This document shows positions 42,238-49,910 of a stretch of DNA of 64,000 bases, one piece after another. The stretch is from Pantoea deleyi (GTDB taxonomy: Bacteria > Pseudomonadota > Gammaproteobacteria > Enterobacterales > Enterobacteriaceae). The stretch spans positions 3,596,001 through 3,660,000 of the forward strand of contig NZ_CP071405.1 of the NCBI RefSeq assembly GCF_022647325.1, given 5' to 3'. Made by a program: the position numbers and the translations under genes. The notes under the pieces were generated by a model that saw nothing but the letters and a program-made list of their open reading frames with translations, had not been told where the DNA came from and did no database searches. Each line of letters begins with the position of its first letter. Position 1 is the first letter of the stretch.

Positions 42238-43510
42238 AAACGCTCCCCTTAATGGTGTAATTGAACTTCGCCTGCTCGTTCATAGAGATGGCCACGCTCG
42301 TCAGGCGAATGCCGGTCATATCCAGCCCCTGAAACAGCAGTTCAGGTTGCAGACGGGAGTTGATGATGAAAGTGAACATACGCCAGTCCTGCGGCGCGGT
42401 TTTCATGTCCTGTCCGGGGACCGGGACAGGCGGCTTAACTTCATCAAACTTCACATCAATGTTTCGCCGCTGCAGGTGAGAGATGAAGCGCATGAGCAGT
42501 TCATCCGCACCGGGCAGCTTTTCGTCTGCGAACTGCCCGGGGGCAACCCTGGCAGGGATAAACACATCCCCGTTTTTGCCGCCTTCCTGAAGGTTGAATA
42601 CTGCATCGAGGCCAAATAACTCTTTGACGCGTCTGGCAAAGTCGCTCACCGTAGCGCCCGGCGTGGCGATATAGCGCAGGCGGATACCCTGCTGCACACA
42701 TTCGGCATCGGTCACGCGCCAGCCGGCAACCGAAGCGTAAAGCGGCTCGCGGGTCAGCCAGCAGAAGCTGAGCATGTCCGGCACCGGCAGCTGATGTGCC
42801 CAGGGGTGAGGCGCTGATGCAGGCGCTGCAGGTTTTGCCGGCGTCATGGCCAGCCTTGCACGAAACGCAGCGTCGTCAGCTGCCTGTTTCGCCCGCTCAC
42901 TGAGGGTGTCTCTGGCATACCAGCCAGCGCCCAGCAGGGAAATGAGCAGTAAAGAAGGAAGCGCAAGCGCGGCCGGGCTCACGCGACGGCTGAGCCGACA
43001 GCGTCTGAGCTGCGACCGGGTCAGGCGCGACGTGAAGACAAGCACATCAACACCGTCTTCAGCCCTGGCGGCACAGCGGAGTCCGCCCGATTCGGAATCA
43101 TTAAAAAACAGAAAGTTCTCGGCGGCGGCCTGCACCTCTGTCCGGGTGCCGGTCACGTCGCCCATGACGGACAGGTGACCGTTACTGACGGCGAGAAACA
43201 CCCAGCTGTCCCGTTCGCGGCTCAGCCGGTATATGCCCCAGACGTTGCCGCCTTCACAGAGCTGAAACGCCACGGCGAGCGAAAAAAGGCGGTTTCTGGT
43301 CCGGACGGGCGAGACATTGCCCACCAGGGCATGCGGGCGGTGTCCGATGAGGAGGTAGTGCGTGTCTGCGGCCCCATGCCGGAGCCACTGAATCCGTGCG
43401 TGGGGTTTCTCCCACTGCATACCGGCTACCCAGTCGAGCCGTTTTTTCCTGTCGCCGACCGTGACGCCGGGGCTGAGCTGAGGTGATGCTTTCTTTTGAA
43501 TTTTCATCAT
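42224..43510 (-). CDS. pilO: PilO, type IVb pilus biogenesis protein
   Basis: This 428-residue bitopic protein has a cytoplasmic N-terminal half, a membrane helix (AALALPSLLLISLLGAGWYA, about 185-204) and a periplasmic C-terminal half ending FQGLDMTGIRLTSVAISMNEQAKFNYTIKGSVYAQK. It matches PilO2/PilO of R64 and SPI-7, part of the inner-membrane assembly platform. The start is coupled to the pilN stop (TAATG overlap); a second Met follows immediately. Confidence 0.88.
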   Translation of the reverse strand: MMKIQKKASPQLSPGVTVGDRKKRLDWVAGMQWEKPHARIQWLRHGAADTHYLLIGHRPHALVGNVSPVRTRNRLFSLAVAFQLCEGGNVWGIYRLSRERDSWVFLAVSNGHLSVMGDVTGTRTEVQAAAENFLFFNDSESGGLRCAARAEDGVDVLVFTSRLTRSQLRRCRLSRRVSPAALALPSLLLISLLGAGWYARDTLSERAKQAADDAAFRARLAMTPAKPAAPASAPHPWAHQLPVPDMLSFCWLTREPLYASVAGWRVTDAECVQQGIRLRYIATPGATVSDFARRVKELFGLDAVFNLQEGGKNGDVFIPARVAPGQFADEKLPGADELLMRFISHLQRRNIDVKFDEVKPPVPVPGQDMKTAPQDWRMFTFIINSRLQPELLFQGLDMTGIRLTSVAISMNEQAKFNYTIKGSVYAQK

Positions 43511-45183
43511 TACTGCCCCAGTAAAACCGGCGTGACCATGATGACGAGCGTGGAGCGGCTTTTCGCACCGCTCTGGCCACCGCCCAGGATAAAGTTGTCA
43601 GGCGTGAAGGTTCCCTGCTTGTCTGAAGAGGCGTTCTGCTGTTCAGAGCCGGTCAGCACCAGCGTCTGGCCGGCACGCAGATTGACCTTGCGTGCCAGCC
43701 CTTCGGTTGCGGTGTCAGCCACGTCGTTGCGGGTATTGCCGTCCTTGCTGATGAACTGTTTAACATCCGGCGGGGTGGTATAGCTGAAGGCAAACTGCAG
43801 CTGAATGTCCCCGTTTTCCTGCACGAACGGGAGCATGGTCATAAACAGGCCGGTCGTGATGCTGGAGACGGTCTGACTCGACGTAACGCCCACGTTGGCA
43901 ACGGCCGTCGAGCTGGAGCTGGTCAGCAGGCCGGTGCTTTTTGAGAGCTGGTAAGCAACAGGCGTCAGGTTAGCGGTCGGATCGGTCTGGTTCAGCGCCA
44001 TGGTAACGCTGCCCTGCTGAGCCAGGGCCTTCAGCATCAGCTGTGAGCCGGAAAACTTCGCTGCGCCGCCGTCTGCCGTATCCAGGATAGAAATACCCGC
44101 GCTGCCGGCATTGTTCGGCGCACCGGCAAAGGTGCTGCCGAGTGTCGCACCAAAGCCGGTGACGCTTTTCACGATAAGGCCCCAGTCCAGGCCCCTGTCG
44201 ACATTACTGGTCTGGGTAACCCGGACAATCTGCACGTTAAGCTGAACCTGCCGGCTCAGGACTTTATTCTGATAATCAATGTACCGACCGACCCGGTCCA
44301 GCACCTCCGGGGTGTCCGTCACGCTGAGCGTGCCGGTGGCATCGGACAGCCAGTAGCGGCCGCTTTTCGGCGTCAGGATCTGCTCAACGGTTTTGCGGAT
44401 ATCGTTATACAGGTCGCTGTTCATGCCATAGTCCGTTTTCTGATTCGAACTGACGTCGCCTCTGGTGCCGCCGGTGCCGCCTTCTGCGCCCAGCTGCGTC
44501 CCGGCACCGGACGTTATCGACGCGGTGCTGTTGACTTTGGTGTTGAGGATGGCGAGCTGAAATGTGCGCGTGTCCTGAATATAAAAATCCACGCGGCCCG
44601 CTGAGCGCCGGACGGAGAGGCCCAGCGTGCCGGCCGCGATGTTCAGGGCCTCCTGCGCGTCTCCCAGAAAGCGCGTTCCCTGGAAAAGGAGAGGCTCAGC
44701 GGAGACGGCGGTGAACTGCGACTGTTGCATGCCCATCTGCGCCAGCGGAACACGACCGTTGTCGTCCGGAGCCGGGAGACTGCCACTCATCCGGGAGGTG
44801 GTCACGCCACCGCCGGCGGACTGCATGAGTGCGGCAGCCACCTCCGGTGAAATGAAGACGCGGAAATCACAGATGGTGTTGATGCGGCTCGCTATCTGCG
44901 CCAGCGTCAGCCCTTCGGGGTTATTCAGGACGATCTGACAGGACGGCAGCTTTACGCCGTCCGGTGCCGATATCACGGGCTGTATCGGCCTGAGGTTGAC
45001 CCAGGGCTTATCCGACCACACGACGGCAGGCTGCGACATATCCAGACGGCTTTTCAGCACGCGCCGGGTTGTGTCAGCCTGTGCGTTGTTTTCTTTTTCA
45101 ATCGTCGAAACGTCTTTGACTGAGCACGCGGAAAGCAGTACAGCCATTGCCAGCAGCGTCAGTTTTAAAGGGTTGCGTGACAT
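43510..45183 (-). CDS. pilN: PilN, outer-membrane secretin lipoprotein of the type IVb pilus
   Basis: This 557-residue protein has a lipoprotein signal (LTLLAMAVLLSAC, lipidated Cys) and N-domains (LTLAQIASRINTICDFRVFISPEV). The C-terminal secretin domain carries the VLSRQVQLNVQIVRVTQ strand, SSITTGLFMTMLPFVQENGDIQLQFAFSYT and a final KVNLRAGQTLVLTG ... GGQSGAKSRSTLVIMVTPVLL. It forms the outer-membrane gate for the pilus. The start at 45183 has GAGGA upstream; an extension of nine codons overlaps pilM. It overlaps pilO by one base. Confidence 0.92.
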   Translation of the reverse strand: MSRNPLKLTLLAMAVLLSACSVKDVSTIEKENNAQADTTRRVLKSRLDMSQPAVVWSDKPWVNLRPIQPVISAPDGVKLPSCQIVLNNPEGLTLAQIASRINTICDFRVFISPEVAAALMQSAGGGVTTSRMSGSLPAPDDNGRVPLAQMGMQQSQFTAVSAEPLLFQGTRFLGDAQEALNIAAGTLGLSVRRSAGRVDFYIQDTRTFQLAILNTKVNSTASITSGAGTQLGAEGGTGGTRGDVSSNQKTDYGMNSDLYNDIRKTVEQILTPKSGRYWLSDATGTLSVTDTPEVLDRVGRYIDYQNKVLSRQVQLNVQIVRVTQTSNVDRGLDWGLIVKSVTGFGATLGSTFAGAPNNAGSAGISILDTADGGAAKFSGSQLMLKALAQQGSVTMALNQTDPTANLTPVAYQLSKSTGLLTSSSSTAVANVGVTSSQTVSSITTGLFMTMLPFVQENGDIQLQFAFSYTTPPDVKQFISKDGNTRNDVADTATEGLARKVNLRAGQTLVLTGSEQQNASSDKQGTFTPDNFILGGGQSGAKSRSTLVIMVTPVLLGQ

Positions 45184-45193
45184 CCGCTGTTCC

Positions 45194-45637
45194 TCAGTTA
45201 AGGTAAACAATGCTCCCCTCCGTCACGCCGGACGGCAGGGAAAGATTCATGTCTGTACCGTCGTACATACGCAGGCGGCCGCCTGATACGGTCAGGACCA
45301 GCGCGGACGAGGCAGACTGACTGCGCAGCGCGGCATACACGCCGGGCGTATCGGCGAGCCAGACCCAGAGTCGGCCGCTCTGTATCACGCTTTTAATTCG
45401 CCTGTCAGGGAGCGGCACCATCCCGGTCTGTGAGGTTGACACCGGCCCGTCACCCACCGGACGGCCATGGCGCCAGTCGTTAACCGCATCGGCCGTTCTC
45501 AGCATGTCGCTGGCCAGAGAGTCCGGCGCGGCACGCGCGGCTGACTGAGAGACAACGTCAGCGGAGCGGCGCTGCGCATCCTCAGCCCTGAACAGGAAAA
45601 ACAGGGCCAGCGCGATAATGGGCCAGGCAAACCCCAT
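45194..45637 (-). CDS. pilM: PilM, type IVb pilus biogenesis protein
   Basis: This 147-residue protein has an N-terminal helix (MGFAWPIIALALFFLF) that acts as anchor or signal. The periplasmic body carries LASDMLRTADAVNDWRHGRPV and GRLWVWLADTPGVYAALRSQSASSALVLTVSGGRL, as in the PilM family of R64/SPI-7 systems. Its role in pilus assembly is required but not well defined. The start at 45637 lies one base after the pilL stop; longer in-frame starts lie inside pilL. It is unrelated to the actin-like PilM of type IVa pili. Confidence 0.85.
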   Translation of the reverse strand: MGFAWPIIALALFFLFRAEDAQRRSADVVSQSAARAAPDSLASDMLRTADAVNDWRHGRPVGDGPVSTSQTGMVPLPDRRIKSVIQSGRLWVWLADTPGVYAALRSQSASSALVLTVSGGRLRMYDGTDMNLSLPSGVTEGSIVYLN

Positions 45638-45638
45638 C

Positions 45639-46964
45639 TCAGCGTTCTCCCGGCGCCGGCGTATCGCTGACCGAAACCAGGCACTGAATGCGGCTGGCTT
45701 CGGCAAACAGGGGCTTCTCAGCGTGGCGATACAAATCGAAAACCTGCACCAGAGCCGACTCGAAGTTGCCATGGAACACCAAGGGGGCATCGATGCGGTA
45801 ATCCAGCGCAACCGGCCATATCAGAACCCAGTTGCCGCCACTGGCGCAGGGCGCTTTTGCCGTCCAGGCGGTGAGCGCCTCTTTAAGCGTGGTACCCGCC
45901 TCAGCCCGCCAGGTCTGGCCCGTGGCAGGTGACGTCACCTGCGTACCGGTTGCGTAAGCTGACACGATGCGGCTGTCCGCAGCGGGCGCCGGCGTGACTG
46001 CCGCAGAGGGTTTCTGATGAACTGCTGCTGAGACTTCAGGGGCGGCATTCACTGTAGTCAGCGACGCGGCTCCGGAAGCCGCAGACCTGCTGCCGGTGTG
46101 CGATGAGCCTGATACCGGGTGCGAAGCAGATGAGGAGCCAGATGAAACTGATGCAGGCATGGGGGTTATAGAACCTGAGATTAACTGAGGGGCTGGCTTC
46201 ACGGGTGCGGAGGTTATCCTTAAGGAAGTCACTGGCACCTGACCCTGCTGCAGTACCGGCGAGGGTACGCTGAGGCTCTGCGGTCTGAGCCCGGGCGGCG
46301 TGACCACGTCGCCGGTAAAGGGGTTTCGGGTAAGCCCGGATGCAGGTGCCTGAACAGATGCGGCTTTATCCTGCACGACCGGTGCCGTATACGGCCTGGT
46401 TACCGGTGTGCTGACAGCAGGGCGCGTCGCGGTCAGGCTGGCAACGGGCGCTGAAAAGCTCCGGTACTGGTCGCGTAACTCAAAGCAGACCTCACGGTTC
46501 ACCTCGTCCACCTTCAGTCGCCAGGCGGGTCCCGCAACAACCTGAAGCGCCTCGCTGAGCTTCAGCGGGCCGATGGTGCGCTGAACGGCGGGCAGCGGAC
46601 GGCTCAGGAGTTCAGAAAACGCAGCGGTGGTTGCAGAGCACAGTGAATAGCCTGACTCCAGCAGCAGATAGCGGAACCCTTCACCGACCGTGCTGACCAG
46701 CTGCGCCGGCATGGTGATATCGACCACCTGATTCAGCGGGTCCAGCTGCGCATCGGCAGGCCGGGTACTCACGAGGGTGTAGCGATCGTAGCGCACCACC
46801 TCAGGAGAGCGATTACGGTAGATATCATCAAACCGGGCCGGTATACGGCTGCGGGAATACCCCGACGCGGTGTCTGTCGCGGCTGTATTCATACAGCCTG
46901 TCAGCATGACAGTGCAGGCAATGATGCCGACGCATTTTGCGGTCGGTCCGGAAGGTACTGCCAT
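45639..46964 (-). CDS. pilL: PilL, type IVb pilus lipoprotein with TcpQ-like C-terminus
   Basis: This 441-residue protein has a lipoprotein signal (CVGIIACTVMLTGC). The conserved PilL N-domain (RFDDIYRNRSPEVVRYDRYTLVSTRPADAQLDPL) is followed by a long Pro/Ser/Ala/Val-rich linker (about 180-330). The C-terminal TcpQ-type domain runs TLKEALTAWTAKAPCASGGNWVLIWPVALDYRIDAP. It begins the pil operon and probably helps the PilN secretin. The linker has few motifs and varies among relatives. A promoter for the whole pil operon should lie in 46965-47134, divergent from the FxLYD gene. Confidence 0.88.
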   Translation of the reverse strand: MAVPSGPTAKCVGIIACTVMLTGCMNTAATDTASGYSRSRIPARFDDIYRNRSPEVVRYDRYTLVSTRPADAQLDPLNQVVDITMPAQLVSTVGEGFRYLLLESGYSLCSATTAAFSELLSRPLPAVQRTIGPLKLSEALQVVAGPAWRLKVDEVNREVCFELRDQYRSFSAPVASLTATRPAVSTPVTRPYTAPVVQDKAASVQAPASGLTRNPFTGDVVTPPGLRPQSLSVPSPVLQQGQVPVTSLRITSAPVKPAPQLISGSITPMPASVSSGSSSASHPVSGSSHTGSRSAASGAASLTTVNAAPEVSAAVHQKPSAAVTPAPAADSRIVSAYATGTQVTSPATGQTWRAEAGTTLKEALTAWTAKAPCASGGNWVLIWPVALDYRIDAPLVFHGNFESALVQVFDLYRHAEKPLFAEASRIQCLVSVSDTPAPGER

Positions 46965-47134
46965 CAGGTTCCACCCCAGGAATAGTCTTAATCAGGACTG
47001 CTATTCTGGCTGTGCCATAATCACGAGCAATGTGAAACTCTGTCTGGATATTAAAGAAAAAAAAGAAGATGGCCGATAAAGCATTAGCAATGCGACCGAT
47101 TAATGTCTAACTCAAATTTAAGAGGGATTTTTTT

Positions 47135-47470
47135 ATGAAGAAATTACTTGTCTCAGCACTGATTTTTGCTTCTCTCGCGTCAGGCCATGTCAATGCTGAG
47201 GGAAAAATGGTGGACGTAAGTGACCTAAAGCTTAATCAGAATTCAGGCGGTGTTTATGAGATTGATGGCATCGGAAAAAATATTTCCGGCAAGAGATTGG
47301 CAAATATTTTTGTTCACTTCAATCTTCTAAAAGATGGTGTAGTAATCGGTGAGGCTATCAGTGGAGCAAACAACATTGAGTCCGACCAAAAATTTACAAT
47401 CAGCGCTCCATTCGTCAGTGACAAATTCAAGCCTGATAGCTTTAAAGTCACGCAAATCAACGCTCATTAA
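47135..47470 (+). CDS. Exported FxLYD-domain-like protein
   Basis: This 111-residue protein has a clear signal peptide (MKKLLVSALIFASLASGHVNA) and one immunoglobulin-like domain. The segment GGVYEIDGIGKNISGKRLANIFVHFNLLKDGVVIGEAISGANNIESDQKFTI follows the FxLYD pattern (xGxxxN.....VxVxxxLxDxxGxVIG). It should be periplasmic; its partner is unknown. It is AT-richer than the surrounding genes, on the opposite strand, and closed by a terminator, so it is cargo. GAGGGA lies 7-12 nt upstream of the start. Confidence 0.75.
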   Translation: MKKLLVSALIFASLASGHVNAEGKMVDVSDLKLNQNSGGVYEIDGIGKNISGKRLANIFVHFNLLKDGVVIGEAISGANNIESDQKFTISAPFVSDKFKPDSFKVTQINAH

Positions 47471-47530
47471 AAGAATTTTGCTTCGGGTTCTGATCTGACA
47501 TCCCAAAGGCAGTTCCTGTCAGTTATAAAA

Positions 47531-47553
47531 AACGCCAGCTTTGAGCTGGCGTT
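47531..47553. terminator. Bidirectional intrinsic terminator
   Basis: Ten-bp arms AACGCCAGCT and AGCTGGCGTT have a 3-nt loop. The minus-strand side is followed by TTTTTTAT, the plus side by TTAG. It lies between the ends of the convergent FxLYD gene (plus) and the DUF2442 gene (minus). Confidence 0.85.
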
Positions 47554-47568
47554 TTAGTCTCTGAATCA

Positions 47569-47817
47569 TCATGCAACATGGTGATGAGTATGAGTCACGT
47601 CTCCACGACCAGCCAGAAGGCCATCCACTGATATATCTTCATCGAGTACATCCCAGTGAATGCCCCGCTTACTCAGCTCAAAGTCGTTTCTGTCGTGCTC
47701 TGATGCGTTGAGAAGTTTTGGAAACCAAACCAGTGGCACTCCCACAGTTCTTCCATCGCTCAGCTCAACCCACATAGTGCTTTCGTCGAACTTTACCGTT
47801 TTAGCTGAAATAGTCAT
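47569..47817 (-). CDS. DUF2442 family protein, possible antitoxin-like partner
   Basis: This 82-residue protein begins MTISAKTVKFDESTMWVELSDGRTVGVPLVWFPKLLNAS, the exact pattern of DUF2442 (small beta domain followed by a helix). The C-terminus is His-rich (DVTHTHHHVA). It overlaps the end of the DUF4160 gene by 17 bp and has GGAGG upstream. DUF4160/DUF2442 pairs are common in mobile DNA and have been proposed as toxin-antitoxin-like modules; that function is inference here. Confidence 0.8.
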   Translation of the reverse strand: MTISAKTVKFDESTMWVELSDGRTVGVPLVWFPKLLNASEHDRNDFELSKRGIHWDVLDEDISVDGLLAGRGDVTHTHHHVA

Positions 47818-48043
47818 TCCAGGCCTCCACAAAAAGCGTCTGGTTATCTTTAACCAGCTTTGTTAACTCTCTGAGCGTTCTTGAATCAAATCCATCATTA
47901 GTACTCAGCCGGACTTCACTCTGCGTCCAGAATTTAGCTTCACCCTCAGCACTGCGAACATGAATATGCGCAGGCTCGAGGGGGTTACCTTCGTTTGAAT
48001 AAAAGAAAAATTTGAATCCGCGTACTCTGAGTATAACGGGCAT
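47801..48043 (-). CDS. DUF4160 family protein, possible toxin-like partner
   Basis: This 80-residue protein begins MPVILRVRGFKFFFYSNEGNPLEPAHIHVRSAEGEAKFWT, the characteristic DUF4160 sequence (GfrFfFyS.E...PpHiHV), and ends in a helix with LRELTKLVKDNQTLFVEAWNDYF. It is the upstream gene of a coupled pair with DUF2442. No catalytic motif is evident apart from conserved His in AHIHV. A stability role on the ICE is plausible. Confidence 0.8.
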   Translation of the reverse strand: MPVILRVRGFKFFFYSNEGNPLEPAHIHVRSAEGEAKFWTQSEVRLSTNDGFDSRTLRELTKLVKDNQTLFVEAWNDYFS

Positions 48044-48086
48044 AAACGTTTTACCCTGTGCATGGCTCGATTATGGTGAATAAAAA

Positions 48087-48107
48087 AGCGCCAGTCAAAC
48101 TGGCGCT
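48087..48107 (-). terminator. Intrinsic terminator after ssb
   Basis: Arms AGCGCCAG and CTGGCGCT flank a 5-nt loop; on the minus strand the hairpin is followed by six T. It lies 27 bp after the ssb stop and upstream of the DUF4160 gene. Confidence 0.85.
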
Positions 48108-48133
48108 CCTGAAGGTTTAACTTAATGAATCCT

Positions 48134-48688
48134 TTACGAAATTGCATAAATGGCTTTGCGGCAGACGCCATAACCGTGTCCGAGGAACGGTATATCATCG
48201 TCAAAGTCCATTGGCGGCTCGTTCGCCGGATTTCTGGGAGCCGACTGTTGTGGCTGAGAAGGCTGTGGCTGCTGTGGCTGGCCCCATCCACTCTGCTGGC
48301 CTGAAGGCTTATTGTTTCCACTGGTATTGGTGCTGTTTTTCGCCCCGCCCAGCATCTGCATCGTTCCGTTTACGCCCACAATTACTTCAGTCGTATAACG
48401 CGTAGTTCCCGCGTTATCTTCCCATTTGCGGGTTTTCAGCTGACCTTCAATATAGACCTGTGAACCCTTACGCAGGTATTCACCGGCAACTTCAGCCAGC
48501 TTCCCAAACAGCACGACGCGATGCCATTCGGTTATTTCCCGGTTTTCACCGGTCTGTTTGTCACGCCAGGTTTCGGAAGTGGCCAGCGAAAGACCGGTCA
48601 CTGCTTTACCGCCAGGCATATAACGAACTTCGGGGTCCTGACCGAGATTACCGACCAGGATAACTTTGTTGACGCCGCGTGCGGACAT
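48134..48688 (-). CDS. ssb: Single-stranded DNA-binding protein with an extended C-terminus
   Basis: This 184-residue SSB has a standard OB fold ([27 protein letters not shown] ... [36 protein letters not shown]) and a Gln/Pro/Ser-rich linker. The acidic interaction peptide MDFDDDIPF is normally the very end of the protein; here 16 more residues follow ([16 protein letters not shown]). It protects single-stranded DNA during ICE replication or entry. It is preceded by the STY4534 gene and followed by a terminator. Confidence 0.93.
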   Translation of the reverse strand: MSARGVNKVILVGNLGQDPEVRYMPGGKAVTGLSLATSETWRDKQTGENREITEWHRVVLFGKLAEVAGEYLRKGSQVYIEGQLKTRKWEDNAGTTRYTTEVIVGVNGTMQMLGGAKNSTNTSGNNKPSGQQSGWGQPQQPQPSQPQQSAPRNPANEPPMDFDDDIPFLGHGYGVCRKAIYAIS

Positions 48689-48764
48689 AATGAATTCCTC
48701 TTAGAAATGGGGTTGAGAGGAACACACCCGTCGGGATGTGTTCCGACGGTGTGTCCGTGACGCT

Positions 48765-49277
48765 TTAGAAAGATTCCGGATCGTAAGCCTTCTGCGTGGC
48801 CGGACCGGTTTCTGGCGTCTGTGAAGCGTTAGGGGCCTTGTAAACGACATCCTGACCCTTTTTGATGAAGTCGACCTTTATCAGGCGCGCCTTCAGTGAG
48901 GGACGGGATTCACCGGCATGATCACCGCTTTGAAGGGTGAACACGTCGGCTTTCAGGCCGCTGAGGACAAACCCAATCAGGATTTTTTCCTCTTCATCGA
49001 CCGCTTTGTGACAGCGGTTAATGAGCCTGGTTGCTTCTACACCCGCGACGGTGACGTCAAAACGCGTGTAGGAGGCATTGTCAGTCGGACCGGTCAGGGC
49101 ATTGACCACGGCGCAGGTAAATTCGCCGTTAGCGCCCTGAACGCGGCGTATTGTACTGAGATAGCCGATGCCGCTGACGTTGAGGTTGAAATACTCTTTC
49201 TCTTTAGGGCTGTTACCTGATGTACCGGCAGCAGCTGAGGCATTATTTGAAGCAGGGGTATTTGCAGTTGCAGTCAT
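48765..49277 (-). CDS. STY4534 family ICE replication protein (DUF3577)
   Basis: This 170-residue protein has an Ala/Asn/Ser/Thr-rich N-terminus and the conserved core EYFNLNVSGIGYLSTIRRVQGANGEFTCAVVNALTGP and YTRFDVTVAGVEATRLINRCHKAVDEEEKILIGFVLSGL, which I recognise as STY4534/DUF3577. An OB-like fold acting with SSB in ICE DNA metabolism is likely. It is 76 bp upstream of ssb, on the same strand. A long gene-free stretch precedes it (49278-49910), so it probably has its own promoter. Confidence 0.82.
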   Translation of the reverse strand: MTATANTPASNNASAAAGTSGNSPKEKEYFNLNVSGIGYLSTIRRVQGANGEFTCAVVNALTGPTDNASYTRFDVTVAGVEATRLINRCHKAVDEEEKILIGFVLSGLKADVFTLQSGDHAGESRPSLKARLIKVDFIKKGQDVVYKAPNASQTPETGPATQKAYDPESF

Positions 49278-49910
49278 GGTGTTATCTCCGGAGTAAAACG
49301 AAACAGGGTGCGGAGAAACATCAGTCCCGTGCGGGAGAGAGTTTCCCGCACGGGGTCAGCAGTGAATGCCGACAGGCTGTATTGGTGAAATGGACCTTAA
49401 CCCGGATTACAGGTCCCTGTTTGCAAAGGTTAAACAGGTTTTAACCGCCCGAAAGCGCCATCTCTCAGGTTGTGATGGCATTGGCATGTGATTACCCGAA
49501 AGCGTTCCTCTCAAATCACCGGAACATTGGCAGTTGTCGGAAGGACAACGGTTAGCCTCTTTATCTTTCATCGGGACGCAGCGGTTGTCAATCTCGCTAC
49601 GTGTGAAAATTCATCAGTGCGCGGATAATAAAAAGCGGCACCTCGCGGCACCGCCATGGGGGTCTGCACCATCGACCTTTAGTTAATCTGCCTTGGGCAG
49701 TGGCTCCGCTGGCGTGTTCAGCGCCCGGCACGGGCTTCACGGAGTTTTCGTGCCTTGTCGCCTCCCGCTCAGGTGTGGGCGGGGACGGCCAGACTGTATT
49801 CCGGCAACACATGCATTAGATGCTGACGGAGCCCGCAGTCGCGGGGTGCGGCTTCAGAGCCGGCGTCACAATAACAAAGGCGCAAACGGCCCGCAATCGG
49901 ATAAAGTGGC
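49278..49910. other. Gene-free 633-bp region between topB and the STY4534 gene
   Basis: No supported gene is visible; short open frames here lack ribosome-binding sites and recognisable motifs. Features seen are two copies of CCCGAAAGCG (49448-49457 and 49495-49504), each followed closely by CTCTCA; a hairpin GTTGTC-GGAAG-GACAAC at 49533-49549; and GC-rich palindromic patches at 49630-49860. As it precedes the STY4534-ssb genes it probably holds their promoter. A structured leader or small RNA is possible but not shown. Confidence 0.45.
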
